A stretch of 64,000 nt of DNA from an uncultured Lactobacillus sp. (GTDB lineage: Bacteria > Bacillota > Bacilli > Lactobacillales > Lactobacillaceae): NCBI GenBank assembly GCA_910587695.1, contig CAJUNC010000003.1, positions 62,001 to 126,000 of the forward strand. The letters run 5' to 3'. The position numbers and the translations under genes are program-made. Under the pieces are notes generated by a model that saw only the letters and a program-made list of their open reading frames with translations, was not told where the DNA came from and did no database searches. Positions 23,841 to 31,957 of this stretch are shown here, in pieces. The number at the start of each line of letters is the position of its first letter. The first letter of the stretch is position 1.

Positions 23841-25925
23841 ATGGGATTCTTTGATGGTATTAAGAAGTTCGCTAACGAGATGGTCGATGATGAGATTTGT
23901 CCACTTGGTGAAAATGCTCAAAGGCGTGAATTAAAGAATAGGATCGCTAAGCAACTAAAACAAAAAAAGATCTCGAATGCATCTACTAAAAAGATCGAGC
24001 ACAAAAAGATCGATAATTTACGTGAAGTATTCAATGTTGATTATCGGGATCTACTATTCTTTGTTGATACAACAATGATGCGCAATAATGGGACTTTAGG
24101 GATCGGTGCGATCGATGAGTGGGTATTTTGGAAGTTCAATGATGAACAACGATTAGCTATGCCGTTAAATGATCTATTATTAGGCTATACTAGTGATGAT
24201 AAACTTGTACTTGTTAATTTTGAAAATGAGCAACTTACATTTAATTCATTACCAATAGGTGATAAAGCTGAAATGTTTGATGCAGTTATCACTGCGCTTA
24301 ACAAGGAACAAAAAACGGTAATAACTTATCAAAATATGTTAGCCCCGTTAGTAGAACGTGATCTAACCATCAATGATGCATTTAGGATCGACTTATTGGA
24401 AGTTTTGAGTCCTGCACAACATGTTCGTTTAGAAAAGTTGCTTATTGAAAAAGCGATCACAGAAAATGATCCGACATTTTGGAGCTATTCAGTGTATCAA
24501 TTGTCTGCACATGATAGCGATGAATTTGAAAATTTACGTGGAAAAATCTTAGAACATACAGTCTCGTTATTACAGGAAAATCTGACTAGAGAAAATATCA
24601 GTGAATATTTAGATATCATAAATAAGTTTGATACTGATGAAAAATATACAACAGTAAAATTAGAATGTATGTTGAAATTAGATCGAGATGTTGAAGCTAA
24701 AATGTTAGCGTATAGCGAATTATCTGAAAGAGAACGGGAAGAATTTCTTACAAAGCAAGAGCAAGAAGAAGATAGATTACGCTTGAAGATCGAACAAGCC
24801 ATCAATAAGGGTGAAGATATTTTTAAAAACAATCCCAAATACGTATATACTTATCTCTCTGGAGGTTTGTTGCCAGCGGAGTATGCTGTAGCTGTTGGGC
24901 AAAGTATTGAGTATGTGGATGGGATAATCTCTAAGATGGAACATGAAACGCCAATAATTAACAGATATCAGTTCACGTTGAATGAATTAGCTGCTAGAAA
25001 CCATCAGTTCAGTTACTTTGCTGAGATCAATCATGAGGAGTTACCGACTGAAGGAAGTTGGGCTAAAATCAATAAGTTTATTCTAGGTTATGATACTATA
25101 GAACTTCAAAGGAAGATCGATTATGGTATTGCGAAGGTTGATGAAGTTAAAAGCTATGTAAAACAATATGAAGAAGTAAGACTTGAAGAAGAACAATTAG
25201 CGGAAGATCAGCGAAAATGGCGTGAACAAATGAATAAAGCTTTGGATGAAAATTATACAACATTTTATATGAAGATGTTGGATCCAGTAAAGGCTGAATA
25301 TATTCATAAAAAGTTGATGACAATATATTTGAGCGATGAACTAGAAAGTAACGACATTGAAGGCTTAGATCGTTATATAGCAGATATAACTGTTAAAAGA
25401 GATGATCTTCTAAACGAATTAGTCAAAGATGAGTATGCTAAAGCACCATTAGTTCGTGGGGAATTTGAGCGTGTGGAAGATTTTGATAGACGGGTAGCTG
25501 ATAAGATCGAAGAGATTAAAAATAAGATCCAAAGTAAGCTGTCTTCGGAAAAAAATCGTTTAGATAGCAAATTTTCAAAATTAGATGCTGCCAGTGAATT
25601 AGCTACTCGAAAGATGAAACAATTGATGTCCGATGATCGTGTTGCCAAATTAAACGTTTTATTGTTTATGGATCAATTAAAAAATATTAAGATCAAACAA
25701 TATGACCCAGATGAATTTAAGTTTAAATATATCTATGCTAACGGACAAGAAGCTTTCGTAGATGTTCCGATAGATGTTGCACCAAAATTCAGAGATAACT
25801 TTAAACCAGAAAATTGTTTGGATGTAGCTGTTATCGTTGATGAAGATAATGGGGGCAAACCATTAGCCGTTACCAAATATCGTTTTATGGATGCAGAATA
25901 TTGCCTCAAAGTCTGTTATATATAA
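23841..25925 (+). CDS. Large helical protein of the telA operon, unknown function
   Basis: A 694-residue protein starting at ATG 23841 with GAGGG upstream, third gene after telA and the XpaC-like gene. The first 150 residues look like a compact beta-rich domain (VFNVDYRDLLFFVDTT and WVFWKFNDEQRLAMPLNDLL, as in PH-like domains). The centre and end are long charged helices and coiled coils (EEEQLAEDQRKWREQMNKAL, and DRRVADKIEEIKNKIQ). No membrane segment. I do not recognise the family; it probably assembles with TelA on the membrane. The gene is long, has a good start and clear codon structure. Confidence 0.7.
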   Translation: MGFFDGIKKFANEMVDDEICPLGENAQRRELKNRIAKQLKQKKISNASTKKIEHKKIDNLREVFNVDYRDLLFFVDTTMMRNNGTLGIGAIDEWVFWKFNDEQRLAMPLNDLLLGYTSDDKLVLVNFENEQLTFNSLPIGDKAEMFDAVITALNKEQKTVITYQNMLAPLVERDLTINDAFRIDLLEVLSPAQHVRLEKLLIEKAITENDPTFWSYSVYQLSAHDSDEFENLRGKILEHTVSLLQENLTRENISEYLDIINKFDTDEKYTTVKLECMLKLDRDVEAKMLAYSELSEREREEFLTKQEQEEDRLRLKIEQAINKGEDIFKNNPKYVYTYLSGGLLPAEYAVAVGQSIEYVDGIISKMEHETPIINRYQFTLNELAARNHQFSYFAEINHEELPTEGSWAKINKFILGYDTIELQRKIDYGIAKVDEVKSYVKQYEEVRLEEEQLAEDQRKWREQMNKALDENYTTFYMKMLDPVKAEYIHKKLMTIYLSDELESNDIEGLDRYIADITVKRDDLLNELVKDEYAKAPLVRGEFERVEDFDRRVADKIEEIKNKIQSKLSSEKNRLDSKFSKLDAASELATRKMKQLMSDDRVAKLNVLLFMDQLKNIKIKQYDPDEFKFKYIYANGQEAFVDVPIDVAPKFRDNFKPENCLDVAVIVDEDNGGKPLAVTKYRFMDAEYCLKVCYI

Positions 25926-25954
25926 TGGGATTTTCTCTATGTGGCAGTAAAAAT

Positions 25955-25971
25955 GAGGCTGTGACATAAGT
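25955..25971 (+). repeat. Left copy of an inverted 17-mer
   Basis: GAGGCTGTGACATAAGT at 25955-25971 matches the reverse complement of 27571-27587 at 16 of 17 bases. It looks like an insertion-sequence or MITE end. An imperfect hairpin follows at 25972-26032. Confidence 0.55.
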
Positions 25972-26032
25972 AAAAGACATCTTCAAAAATTCCAAATATT
26001 GGGATTTTAAAGCTGTCTTTCTTTATTCTGAA
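25972..26032. repeat. Imperfect hairpin next to the left 17-mer
   Basis: AAAGACATCTTCAAAAATTCC and GGGATTTTAAAGCTGTCTTT (given in two parts) fold back on each other. It may be a terminator for the telA operon or part of a mobile-element end. The rest of 26033-26158 shows nothing recognisable. Confidence 0.45.
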
Positions 26033-26158
26033 AATATAACTAGTTGAAGCAGTTTAGGTAACTCGTTTTTGTGTGTTCTTTCGTGGGTTACTATTTTAGT
26101 TTGGAGTGAGTGTGATTGGTGGTGTCAGTTTTGGCAAAGTTAATATTAGGCTGGTTAT

Positions 26159-26347
26159 TTATATATTTTTTAAATTTTTTTCAGCCAGTCGTCTAACTAC
26201 GGGATCAGTACTTTCCCATTTTTGTGATTTGAATAGATCACTTAGTTCAAAAAAAGAGGTAAAGTTTTTATAAAACTTGAATCAGTTATCTCTTTAAGCG
26301 CACTTTGGACAATTGATTCAGGTGAATAGTTGGAAAAATTTTTTCAT
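26159..26347 (-). pseudogene. Broken small gene, about 63 codons
   Basis: On the minus strand, ATG at 26347 has AAGGAGATCC upstream and can be read to TAA at 26159-26161 only by allowing about two frameshifts at A/T runs (near 26335 and 26245). The restored product would read YSPESIVQSALKEI..., FFELSDLFKSQKWE... and RRLAEKNLKNI. Not recognised. Mobile-element cargo or a former regulator is possible. Confidence 0.4.
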
Positions 26348-26419
26348 AGTAGTGGATCTCCTTATGAATAACAAAAAAGAGTATACGCTTGAGATAAGAT
26401 CAATTTTGTGGAGAACACT

Positions 26420-26848
26420 ATGATTTCGGATTATAAGAAGACATATCAAGAAATGGCTGCTTTGATCGGAGAACAACGCACGAGTAAGTTGTTTGAAATA
26501 GTCAGAAGCACTAAATATGATTTTTCGATGCGCTTGTATTCTAAAGAATACTGTAAATACCATATTTTGAAGAATAAAACCTGGTTTACTGGCAAATTAT
26601 GATGAATAGATACAATGGAATTTATCAACTTTTTACGGTCTGTTCGGTGAGCGGGTAGTCAATCTGATATACGACAATTTGTGGAGAAGTACGGTATATT
26701 TTCCGTCTAAATTACATTCCAAGGACTATGCACGCAAAAAATAGCCGAGAATATGGACCGCTTAAATGTACGTGAGTTGGCAAAGTTGACGGGCTATAGT
26801 GAACGAAGTGTTCGTCGAATGATCAATGAGATAAATGATGATGAGTAA
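26420..26848 (+). pseudogene. Remnants of two Mor-like transcription activators
   Basis: The first remnant (ATG 26420, stop near 26600) reads DYKKTYQEMAALIGEQRTSK then FSMRLYSKEYCKY. The second (about 26615-26848) reads FYGLFGERVVNLIYDN, FPSKLHSKDYARKK and, after one frameshift at an A run near 26740, LNVRELAKLTGYSERSVRRM, a helix-turn-helix. Both match the layout of Mor/Mu-type late activators found as lone regulators in lactobacilli. Neither is complete. Confidence 0.5.
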
Positions 26849-26882
26849 ACCTTTGGTGAAAAAAGCCAAGGGTTTTTCTTTT
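26847..26882 (+). terminator. Terminator after the Mor-like remnant
   Basis: AAACCTTTGG pairs with CCAAGGGTTT around GTGAAAAAAG and is followed by a T-rich tail. Confidence 0.7.
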
Positions 26883-26939
26883 TTGCGACAGTATGTGTCT
26901 ATGTGAAGTCGTATGATAATTAGTGAAAGGTAGGTAATA

Positions 26940-27320
26940 ATGATGTATGAAGATGCAAAAGCGGCTGTCCATACGGCAGCAGTTGCAGCAGGAGCTGTTA
27001 GTACTTCACCGATCCCTTTTTCAGATGCGGCTATCTTGATCCCGATCCAAGCAACGATGATCATTAAGATCTATAGTAGCTAAGGGATCCTTGAAGCAAC
27101 AACGGCCACTGCTGTAGGAAAAAGTTTAGTTGATAATTTGCTTAAATTTATTCCTGGGGTAGGTATAGTTGCAGGTGCGGTCATTAATGGTGGCGTTGCT
27201 GTTGTCTTAACGGAGATGAGCGGTAATACATTGATCGATGAGTTTGAAGGTAATGGCTATATCGATCTAAATGAGCTAGAAAATATCATCAAGCATGCGA
27301 TCAAGATCGCATTTGATTAG
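26940..27320 (+). pseudogene. DUF697/YcjF-like gene with internal stop and deletion
   Basis: From ATG 26940 the frame reads AAVHTAAVAAGAVSTSPIPF...IPIQATMIIKIYSS, meets an in-frame TAA near 27080 and then continues in the same frame with GKSLVDNLLKFIPGVG and ends DLNELENIIKHAIKIAFD. Compared with the intact relative at 32695, about ten codons (AYGKKVSKGM region) are missing where the stop lies. So this is a recently inactivated paralog. Confidence 0.65.
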
Positions 27321-27399
27321 GCAAAAAAGTTTTGATCGTGGGTATAAAGGCAGCGTGTTTTACTTTAGGTATATAGAACAAGAGAAAGGAATGAACAGG

Positions 27400-27567
27400 A
27401 TGGATCAAGCTAAAAAAGAAAAACTCAGAGACTTCTTCAATCAGTTTTTTGATGATGCAGATAATGATGATACAAGTTTTCAAGAAGCCAAGGAGAAATT
27501 AAAGAAATTACGAAAAAAACTCCGGCGTTCTCCCAAACTTGTCCCTCAACCGATAAAGATCAGATAG
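27400..27567 (+). CDS. Small charged protein, unknown
   Basis: A 55-residue, strongly charged and helical protein (MDQAKKEKLRDFFNQFFDDA, then EAKEKLKKLRKKLRRSPK). ATG 27400 is spaced about 10 bases from AAAGGA; an ATG three codons earlier (27391) is too close to it. It ends just before the right 17-mer inverted repeat. A role with the DUF697-like neighbour is possible, but nothing in the sequence shows it. Confidence 0.4.
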   Translation: MDQAKKEKLRDFFNQFFDDADNDDTSFQEAKEKLKKLRKKLRRSPKLVPQPIKIR

Positions 27568-27570
27568 CCA

Positions 27571-27587
27571 ACTTATGTCACAGACTC
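27571..27587 (-). repeat. Right copy of an inverted 17-mer
   Basis: ACTTATGTCACAGACTC is the inverted partner of 25955-25971. Together they bound 1.63 kb of mostly decayed genes. No flanking target duplication is evident. Confidence 0.55.
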
Positions 27588-27638
27588 AGGAAAATAAATA
27601 TAAAAGTTTATAAATTCCATTTTACAAGGAGAGTCACA

Positions 27639-28034
27639 ATGAAAAAAGAAGCAAAAAAGATCGTTACTTGGGAGCTAAAAAACCCAGCTGAACCAATGGT
27701 CACGTTATCCCAACCGACTGGTACGCAATTTGCTAGGCGCTATTCACAGATGATCGTTGCGCTTTATAAACATTATGGTCAAACGATATCTAAGAAGAAA
27801 GTTTTTGAGATGGTTACTAAAGCTATCGACCAAAGTTATAAACCTAGCGTATCTGATAATGTCTATAGGTTGATCCCCATAGTCAATATTTTTCAGAGAA
27901 AAGAAACTTTTAATGAACTACTTACGATAGGTGAGCAGATCGGGGATGACTTGATCGCTGAATTCGAACGCTATGGTAATGTTGACTTCTTTACCTTACA
28001 GAAGATCGTAGAGCGAGCACTGGAATTATCTTAA
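27639..28034 (+). CDS. Diverged DUF697-like protein
   Basis: A 131-residue protein starting at ATG 27639 with AAGGAGAG 7 bases upstream. It lacks the hydrophobic N-terminus of the relatives but keeps their order of elements: a helix IVALYKHYGQTISKKKVFEM (as IVQIYRAYGKKVSKGM at 32695), then a RLIPIVN stretch, then DLIAEFERYGNVDFFTL, equal to the IKEFEDGNSLDLESL end of the intact paralog. I infer a common origin. DUF697/YcjF proteins have small hydrophobic helices and often accompany GTPases; their role is unclear. Confidence 0.55.
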   Translation: MKKEAKKIVTWELKNPAEPMVTLSQPTGTQFARRYSQMIVALYKHYGQTISKKKVFEMVTKAIDQSYKPSVSDNVYRLIPIVNIFQRKETFNELLTIGEQIGDDLIAEFERYGNVDFFTLQKIVERALELS

Positions 28035-28225
28035 AAATATTTAACTAAAAAATGCCAAAAGTATTTTAATTGACCGCAACTTATAGTAAGATATAGCTGA
28101 TTTTAAAGAAATGCAGTGTGGCATTTGTGGTCTTTGGTGCGGTAGCTTATCTAAAAAATTAGTAAGAAAATGAATAAAGACTGCAAAAACATAGCAATTT
28201 GGCAATTATTAGTTAGGGGGACATT

Positions 28226-28597
28226 ATGCAAAAGAGAAAAAAATGGATCTTACTTGGGTCTGCTTTTTTGATCATTGGGTGCATTTGGCTGACCTTTTTT
28301 TATGGCAGTGGCCAAAAAAGTAGTGTCGTCAAATTTCAAGATGGGACAGTTTATCGTGGGACGACTGAAGATGGCAAGCTTGTCTCAGGTGTCTTGTACT
28401 TAAAAAATGGTGATACCTATACAGGATCATTTAAAGATGGTCACTTCGAAGGTCGTGGCGTGTATAAGTCGCATGAAGGTTGGTCTTTTAAAGGCAATTT
28501 TCATCGTGGTGTCGCACAAGATCAAGGTAAACTACTAAAGGATGGCAAAGTTATCCAAGCAGGAAAATATGATAAAGGAGCGTATCAGGAAAAATGA
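28226..28597 (+). CDS. MORN-repeat membrane-anchored protein (copy 2)
   Basis: 123 residues, same length and layout as the protein at 19361: a hydrophobic N-terminal anchor (WILLGSAFLIIGCIWLTFF) and MORN repeats (FQDGTVYRGT, LKNGDTYTGSFKDGHFEG, GWSFKGNFHRG). It starts at ATG 28226 with TTAGGGGG about 8 bases upstream; TTGACC and TATAGC about 140 bases upstream may form a promoter. The stop overlaps the start of the next gene (ATGA), as in copy 1. Presumed partner of the acyltransferase. Confidence 0.8.
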   Translation: MQKRKKWILLGSAFLIIGCIWLTFFYGSGQKSSVVKFQDGTVYRGTTEDGKLVSGVLYLKNGDTYTGSFKDGHFEGRGVYKSHEGWSFKGNFHRGVAQDQGKLLKDGKVIQAGKYDKGAYQEK

Positions 28598-30408
28598 GAA
28601 TCAAATGGTTTAGTTTGATCCGGATAACAGGTCTGATCTGTGTGTTACTTTATCACTTCTTCCAGATGCGCTATACGGGTGGCTTTATCGGAGTAGATAT
28701 CTTCTTCACCTTTTCAGGCTATCTGATCACAGCCTTAGCATTGGATGAGTTCAGTCGATCGAATAAGTTTGCACTTCGAGATTTTTATTATCGGCGCGTT
28801 ATGCGGATCTTACCACCGTTGATCTTGATGATCTGTATCGTTTTACCATTTACGCTTTTAGTTGGTAAAGATTACATTACCGATCTTTTTCATCAGATCG
28901 TAGCAGCGTTAGGCTTTGTGACTAATCTCTTTGAGATCAACACAGGTGGGACATACGAATCGCGCTTCATCCCACATCTTTTTGTGCATACATGGTCATT
29001 AGCCATCGAAGTGCAATTTTACTTAGTTTGGGGTTTTGTGCTCTACTTACTAACAAAGTTTACAACAACGGTAAAGCAATTTCGAAAACGTGTCTTTTTA
29101 AGTTCAGCTCTTTTGGCTGGTGGAAGTGCATTAGTTATGTACTTACGCGCGCAACAGCTGACGGAATTTTCACCGATCTATTTTTCAAGTATCGCTCATA
29201 TCTTTCCCTTTTTTGTCGGAAGTATGCTAGGGGCGCTTGCGGGGATCCAAGATCTGATGCCGGCTTTTAGTGCGAATATGGCCAAGCATTGGACCAAGAC
29301 ACGTGCCTTGCTCTTTATGAGTGCAAATCTGATCTGTTTATTTATCTTAGCCTATTTCCTGCGTTTTGATCAGCGAGAAACATATATGTTTGGCTTTTTA
29401 TTAGCTAGTTTATTTGCAGCAGGTGCGATCTTAGGGGCTAACATCTTACACCGCAAGACGCCAGATACCAAAGAACCATTTATCTTTGGTTATCTAGCTG
29501 ATATCAGCTACAGTGTGTATCTCTTCCATTGGCCGTTATTTGTGATCTTTTCTAAGTTATATAGCAACTGGGTCGCAGCTTTGATCACGACTGTCTTGTC
29601 GGTCCTATTCGCTAGTGTTTCGTATTATTTCTTAGAACCACTGCTGCGGGGCAAACAGGTTGAAGTCTTGGATAAAAAGATCGAATTCAAGCATATTATG
29701 GCTCCTTTAGGTGGATCTTTGACATTAGCGATCGGTTTTGGTGTATTTCTTTGTCTACAAGCGCCAAAGATCTCTTCGTTGGAACAAAGTCTAATGCTTG
29801 GTGGGATCCAACAAGATATCAGTAAGCTTGAAGTAGCTTATGCCAAGGCCACTGCACCAAAAGACCAGCCGACTACGAGACAAGAGAACAATATTCCAGC
29901 CGGAACAACGATCATCGGTGATAGTGTTACGCTGGGAAGTCGAAGCTATCTGTTAGAACACATGCAAAATGTAGATATCGATGCAGAGGGCAACCGCACG
30001 ATGAACCTTGCCTATGACGTTTTGATGGGGCTTCAAAACAGTGGACAATTGCGCAAAGATGTGGTGATCTGTATCGGGACCAATGCCTTAGATGATTATC
30101 AAGAGCAAACGCAAAAAGTCATCGATGATCTAAAACCTGGGCACCACTTGATCTTTATCACTCCACACGATGGACATGCTGATTCTTCGTATAATTCATA
30201 TAAATTAGGCGTGTGGGAGCGAACCTTACCTAAGAAGTATGACTTTATCACGATCGGCGACTGGGATGAAGTGGCAAGAGCTCATCCTGAGGTCTTTGAA
30301 GGTACGGATGGAACGCATTTTGGTGGACGTGAAAATGCAAGCCAACTCTACCTAGAATGTATCCAAGATGCGATCAAACGTGCCCAAAAGACACCGGTCA
30401 AAAAATAA
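28594..30408 (+). CDS. Acyltransferase-3/SGNH cell-wall O-acetyltransferase (copy 2)
   Basis: 604 residues, colinear with the protein at 19729, with the same LLYHFFQMRYTGGFIGVD start, about ten membrane helices, and GDSVTLGSR, IGTN and DGTHF in the SGNH domain. Both copies therefore look functional. Differences cluster in the membrane loops and in the linker near residues 410-425, where copy 2 is two residues shorter. Two such pairs within 9 kb suggest duplication with the telA region between them. Different substrates or expression would explain retention. A hairpin with a T run follows at 30412. Confidence 0.85.
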   Translation: MRIKWFSLIRITGLICVLLYHFFQMRYTGGFIGVDIFFTFSGYLITALALDEFSRSNKFALRDFYYRRVMRILPPLILMICIVLPFTLLVGKDYITDLFHQIVAALGFVTNLFEINTGGTYESRFIPHLFVHTWSLAIEVQFYLVWGFVLYLLTKFTTTVKQFRKRVFLSSALLAGGSALVMYLRAQQLTEFSPIYFSSIAHIFPFFVGSMLGALAGIQDLMPAFSANMAKHWTKTRALLFMSANLICLFILAYFLRFDQRETYMFGFLLASLFAAGAILGANILHRKTPDTKEPFIFGYLADISYSVYLFHWPLFVIFSKLYSNWVAALITTVLSVLFASVSYYFLEPLLRGKQVEVLDKKIEFKHIMAPLGGSLTLAIGFGVFLCLQAPKISSLEQSLMLGGIQQDISKLEVAYAKATAPKDQPTTRQENNIPAGTTIIGDSVTLGSRSYLLEHMQNVDIDAEGNRTMNLAYDVLMGLQNSGQLRKDVVICIGTNALDDYQEQTQKVIDDLKPGHHLIFITPHDGHADSSYNSYKLGVWERTLPKKYDFITIGDWDEVARAHPEVFEGTDGTHFGGRENASQLYLECIQDAIKRAQKTPVKK

Positions 30409-30411
30409 TTA

Positions 30412-30450
30412 CTGACAGCAGCAAAGTATTTTTGTTGCTGTTTTTTGTAG
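30412..30450 (+). terminator. Terminator after acyltransferase copy 2
   Basis: ACAGCAGCAAA pairs with TTTGTTGCTGT and is followed by a T run. Confidence 0.8.
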
Positions 30451-30469
30451 TATCACGAGAATAAAGCTC

Positions 30470-31030
30470 TCAGCTAAAAAAAGATCTAGGTGAACGTGTC
30501 ATCAAAGTCAAAAAAATAGGTGCAAATTTTTCTGGGTGCATGGGGAAATCATCGCTCAACCAAGTAGAGATGACCGCAAGCAGATGATCGGTCAATAAAT
30601 TGATCGTTTTTTCCTGCGAGAGTGGCGAATTCAACGGGGGATATTTAGCTAAATATGTCAAGGTGATCGTGGAGTATCTTACATGCAGATAACGGCGCCA
30701 CTTTAAGTCGATATTAGTACTATAGAGGACCCTGAGCCATTCGCGATGTTGGTATACTAGCGGTAAGATATATTGGGCGATTCCATTATAGATCTCAGAC
30801 GGTGGCAGAGTAAGGACTTTTTGTTCAAAAGTTTTCAATATTTGTTCATCGATAGTCACGTGGATATCTTCAAAGATCTCAGCTACATTTTTAAAATGCT
30901 TTTGGTAGATGGCTTGGCGTGAGAGTCCAGCCTCGGTAGCGATCTCGGTTATAGTCAAATGAGTGCGTTCTTTGTTTTTTAAAGCCAAACGCATGACGGC
31001 ATTGATGATCATTTCACGTGTTTCTCGCAT
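30470..31030 (-). CDS. TetR-family transcriptional regulator
   Basis: 186 residues. The N-terminal helix-turn-helix reads TITEIATEAGLSRQAIYQKH near residues 25-45, as in TetR-type repressors. The C-terminal ligand domain is not conserved enough to name a signal. It starts at ATG 31030, with GAAAGGAAATG upstream on the minus strand. It is transcribed away from the bacteriocin remnant at 31224. The gap between them (31031-31223) holds TTGTCA and TACACT-like boxes, so it may control its own gene and the bacteriocin promoter. Confidence 0.8.
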   Translation of the reverse strand: MRETREMIINAVMRLALKNKERTHLTITEIATEAGLSRQAIYQKHFKNVAEIFEDIHVTIDEQILKTFEQKVLTLPPSEIYNGIAQYILPLVYQHREWLRVLYSTNIDLKWRRYLHVRYSTITLTYLAKYPPLNSPLSQEKTINLLTDHLLAVISTWLSDDFPMHPEKFAPIFLTLMTRSPRSFFS

Positions 31031-31223
31031 AAATCATCATTTCCTTTCGATAAAAAATTGTCACTGTGTCGTTTGATACAGTGATCTTGTTTTGTTTACA
31101 GGGAAAATAGTTGTCAAAGTGTCAATTTTTAGGCATATATTTCTTAGAGAAGATAGGATACACTGAAAGCGTGGATAAAGGCTATATCCACAAGCGTTGC
31201 AGTATGTAGATAGAAAGTCGAGT

Positions 31224-31328
31224 ATGTTAACTACGATCATTCAGGTAGCTGGGACTTTGGGGATTCCAACAGCTACAGCTACAGCAGTTGTCAATATCAT
31301 TTTAAACACTGGTACGCTCGCATATTGA
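31224..31328 (+). pseudogene. Circularin-like circular bacteriocin, internally deleted
   Basis: The 34-residue ORF from ATG 31224 contains VAGTLGIPTATATAVV followed by NIILNTGTL and ends AY. Circularin A, as I recall it, begins VAGALGVQTAAATTIV, NVILNAGTL and ends AIAY after about 69 residues. The leader-side 26 residues and the final two thus match, while about 40 residues between are missing, which suggests an in-frame internal deletion. A peptide this short cannot form the usual four- to five-helix circular bundle. No maturation or ABC transport genes follow. Alternative: a functional short derivative, less likely. Confidence 0.55.
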
Positions 31329-31458
31329 GCAAAAAATATTAGATCCATTTTGATTTAGGATTGTAACATATCGTATCGTTTTTTACCATAGAAATAATTT
31401 TATGAATTAATACTTATATTTGATCTGTCGTTTGAAGAGCGAAAGCAAGGTGAAGCAG

Positions 31459-31626
31459 ATGAAAAATAAAAAGATCATACCATTAGCGCTATGTTTTAGC
31501 TTATTTATCGTGTATAGTGCTATTTTGTATCTAAGACAAGATGATCAATTGTTAAAGATCTTAGCAGTTTTGGTGATCATACCACTTATTTCAGTGATCC
31601 TTGCGAAGACATTTTATAGTAAGTGA
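31459..31626 (+). CDS. Small two-helix membrane protein, possible bacteriocin immunity
   Basis: 55 residues from ATG 31459 (AAGGTGAAG upstream), basic at both ends (MKNKK, KTFYSK) with two hydrophobic helices (IIPLALCFSLFIVYSAILY, and ILAVLVIIPLISVILA). Immunity proteins of circular bacteriocins are typically small, cationic and hydrophobic like this, and it lies 130 bases after the circularin-like remnant in the same direction. The role is inferred only from size and position. It could remain useful as protection after loss of the bacteriocin. Confidence 0.45.
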   Translation: MKNKKIIPLALCFSLFIVYSAILYLRQDDQLLKILAVLVIIPLISVILAKTFYSK

Positions 31627-31649
31627 TGAAATATTTATCTATATTGTAA

Positions 31650-31687
31650 AAAGAGGGTATCCGTCAATTAAAAGGGATGCCCTCTAA
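31650..31687 (-). terminator. Terminator of the 31712-32478 gene pair
   Basis: AGAGGGTATCC pairs with GGGATGCCCTCT. The T run lies on the minus strand, so it ends transcripts from the minus-strand pair. Confidence 0.75.
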
Positions 31688-31711
31688 ATGTGTATATTTG
31701 ACACAAGTTGC

Positions 31712-31957
31712 TTAGGAAATTATCGAACCGATGAAATACATAGTAGCGCTCAGCGTCATTAGATAATACGCGTACAAACAGTATAAATAGTATTTTGATT
31801 CTGAGGGGGCAAAAAAGAATTCTGATTCTTGATCCAATGCTAATAAGAGCAAAAATTCGGAAAAAAAGTGAAGATCACTCGTCAGGATATGAGTAAAAAG
31901 AAAGATCAGCAATAATGCGTGTTGGATATTACGTAGTTTTTGATATTTTAAAAACAA
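31712..31957 (-). CDS. Small membrane protein, possible immunity partner
   Basis: 81 residues starting at TTG 31957, which overlaps the stop of the secreted-protein gene by 10 bases, so the two are coupled. Three hydrophobic segments (HALLLIFLFTHIL, FFSEFLLLLAL, YLMTLSATMYFIGSI) suggest an integral membrane protein. A small membrane protein encoded directly after a secreted peptide or protein is the usual place for an immunity gene. No recognised family. The internal start and TTG codon make the exact N-terminus uncertain. Confidence 0.45.
   Translation of the reverse strand: MFLKYQKLRNIQHALLLIFLFTHILTSDLHFFSEFLLLLALDQESEFFFAPSESKYYLYCLYAYYLMTLSATMYFIGSIIS

Noticed and set aside
26318..26628. 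Minus-strand ORFs near the Mor-like remnants
   Set aside because: They overlap plus-strand Mor-like coding traces with recognisable motifs and have no motif of their own.
26420..26848. A Mu-like prophage, suggested by the Mor-type regulators
   Set aside because: No structural, packaging or integrase genes are near. Mor-like regulators also occur alone in lactobacilli.
26762..27064. A 100-residue minus-strand hydrophobic ORF
   Set aside because: It is antisense to the Mor-like remnant and to the alanine-rich part of the DUF697 pseudogene; its hydrophobicity follows from that.
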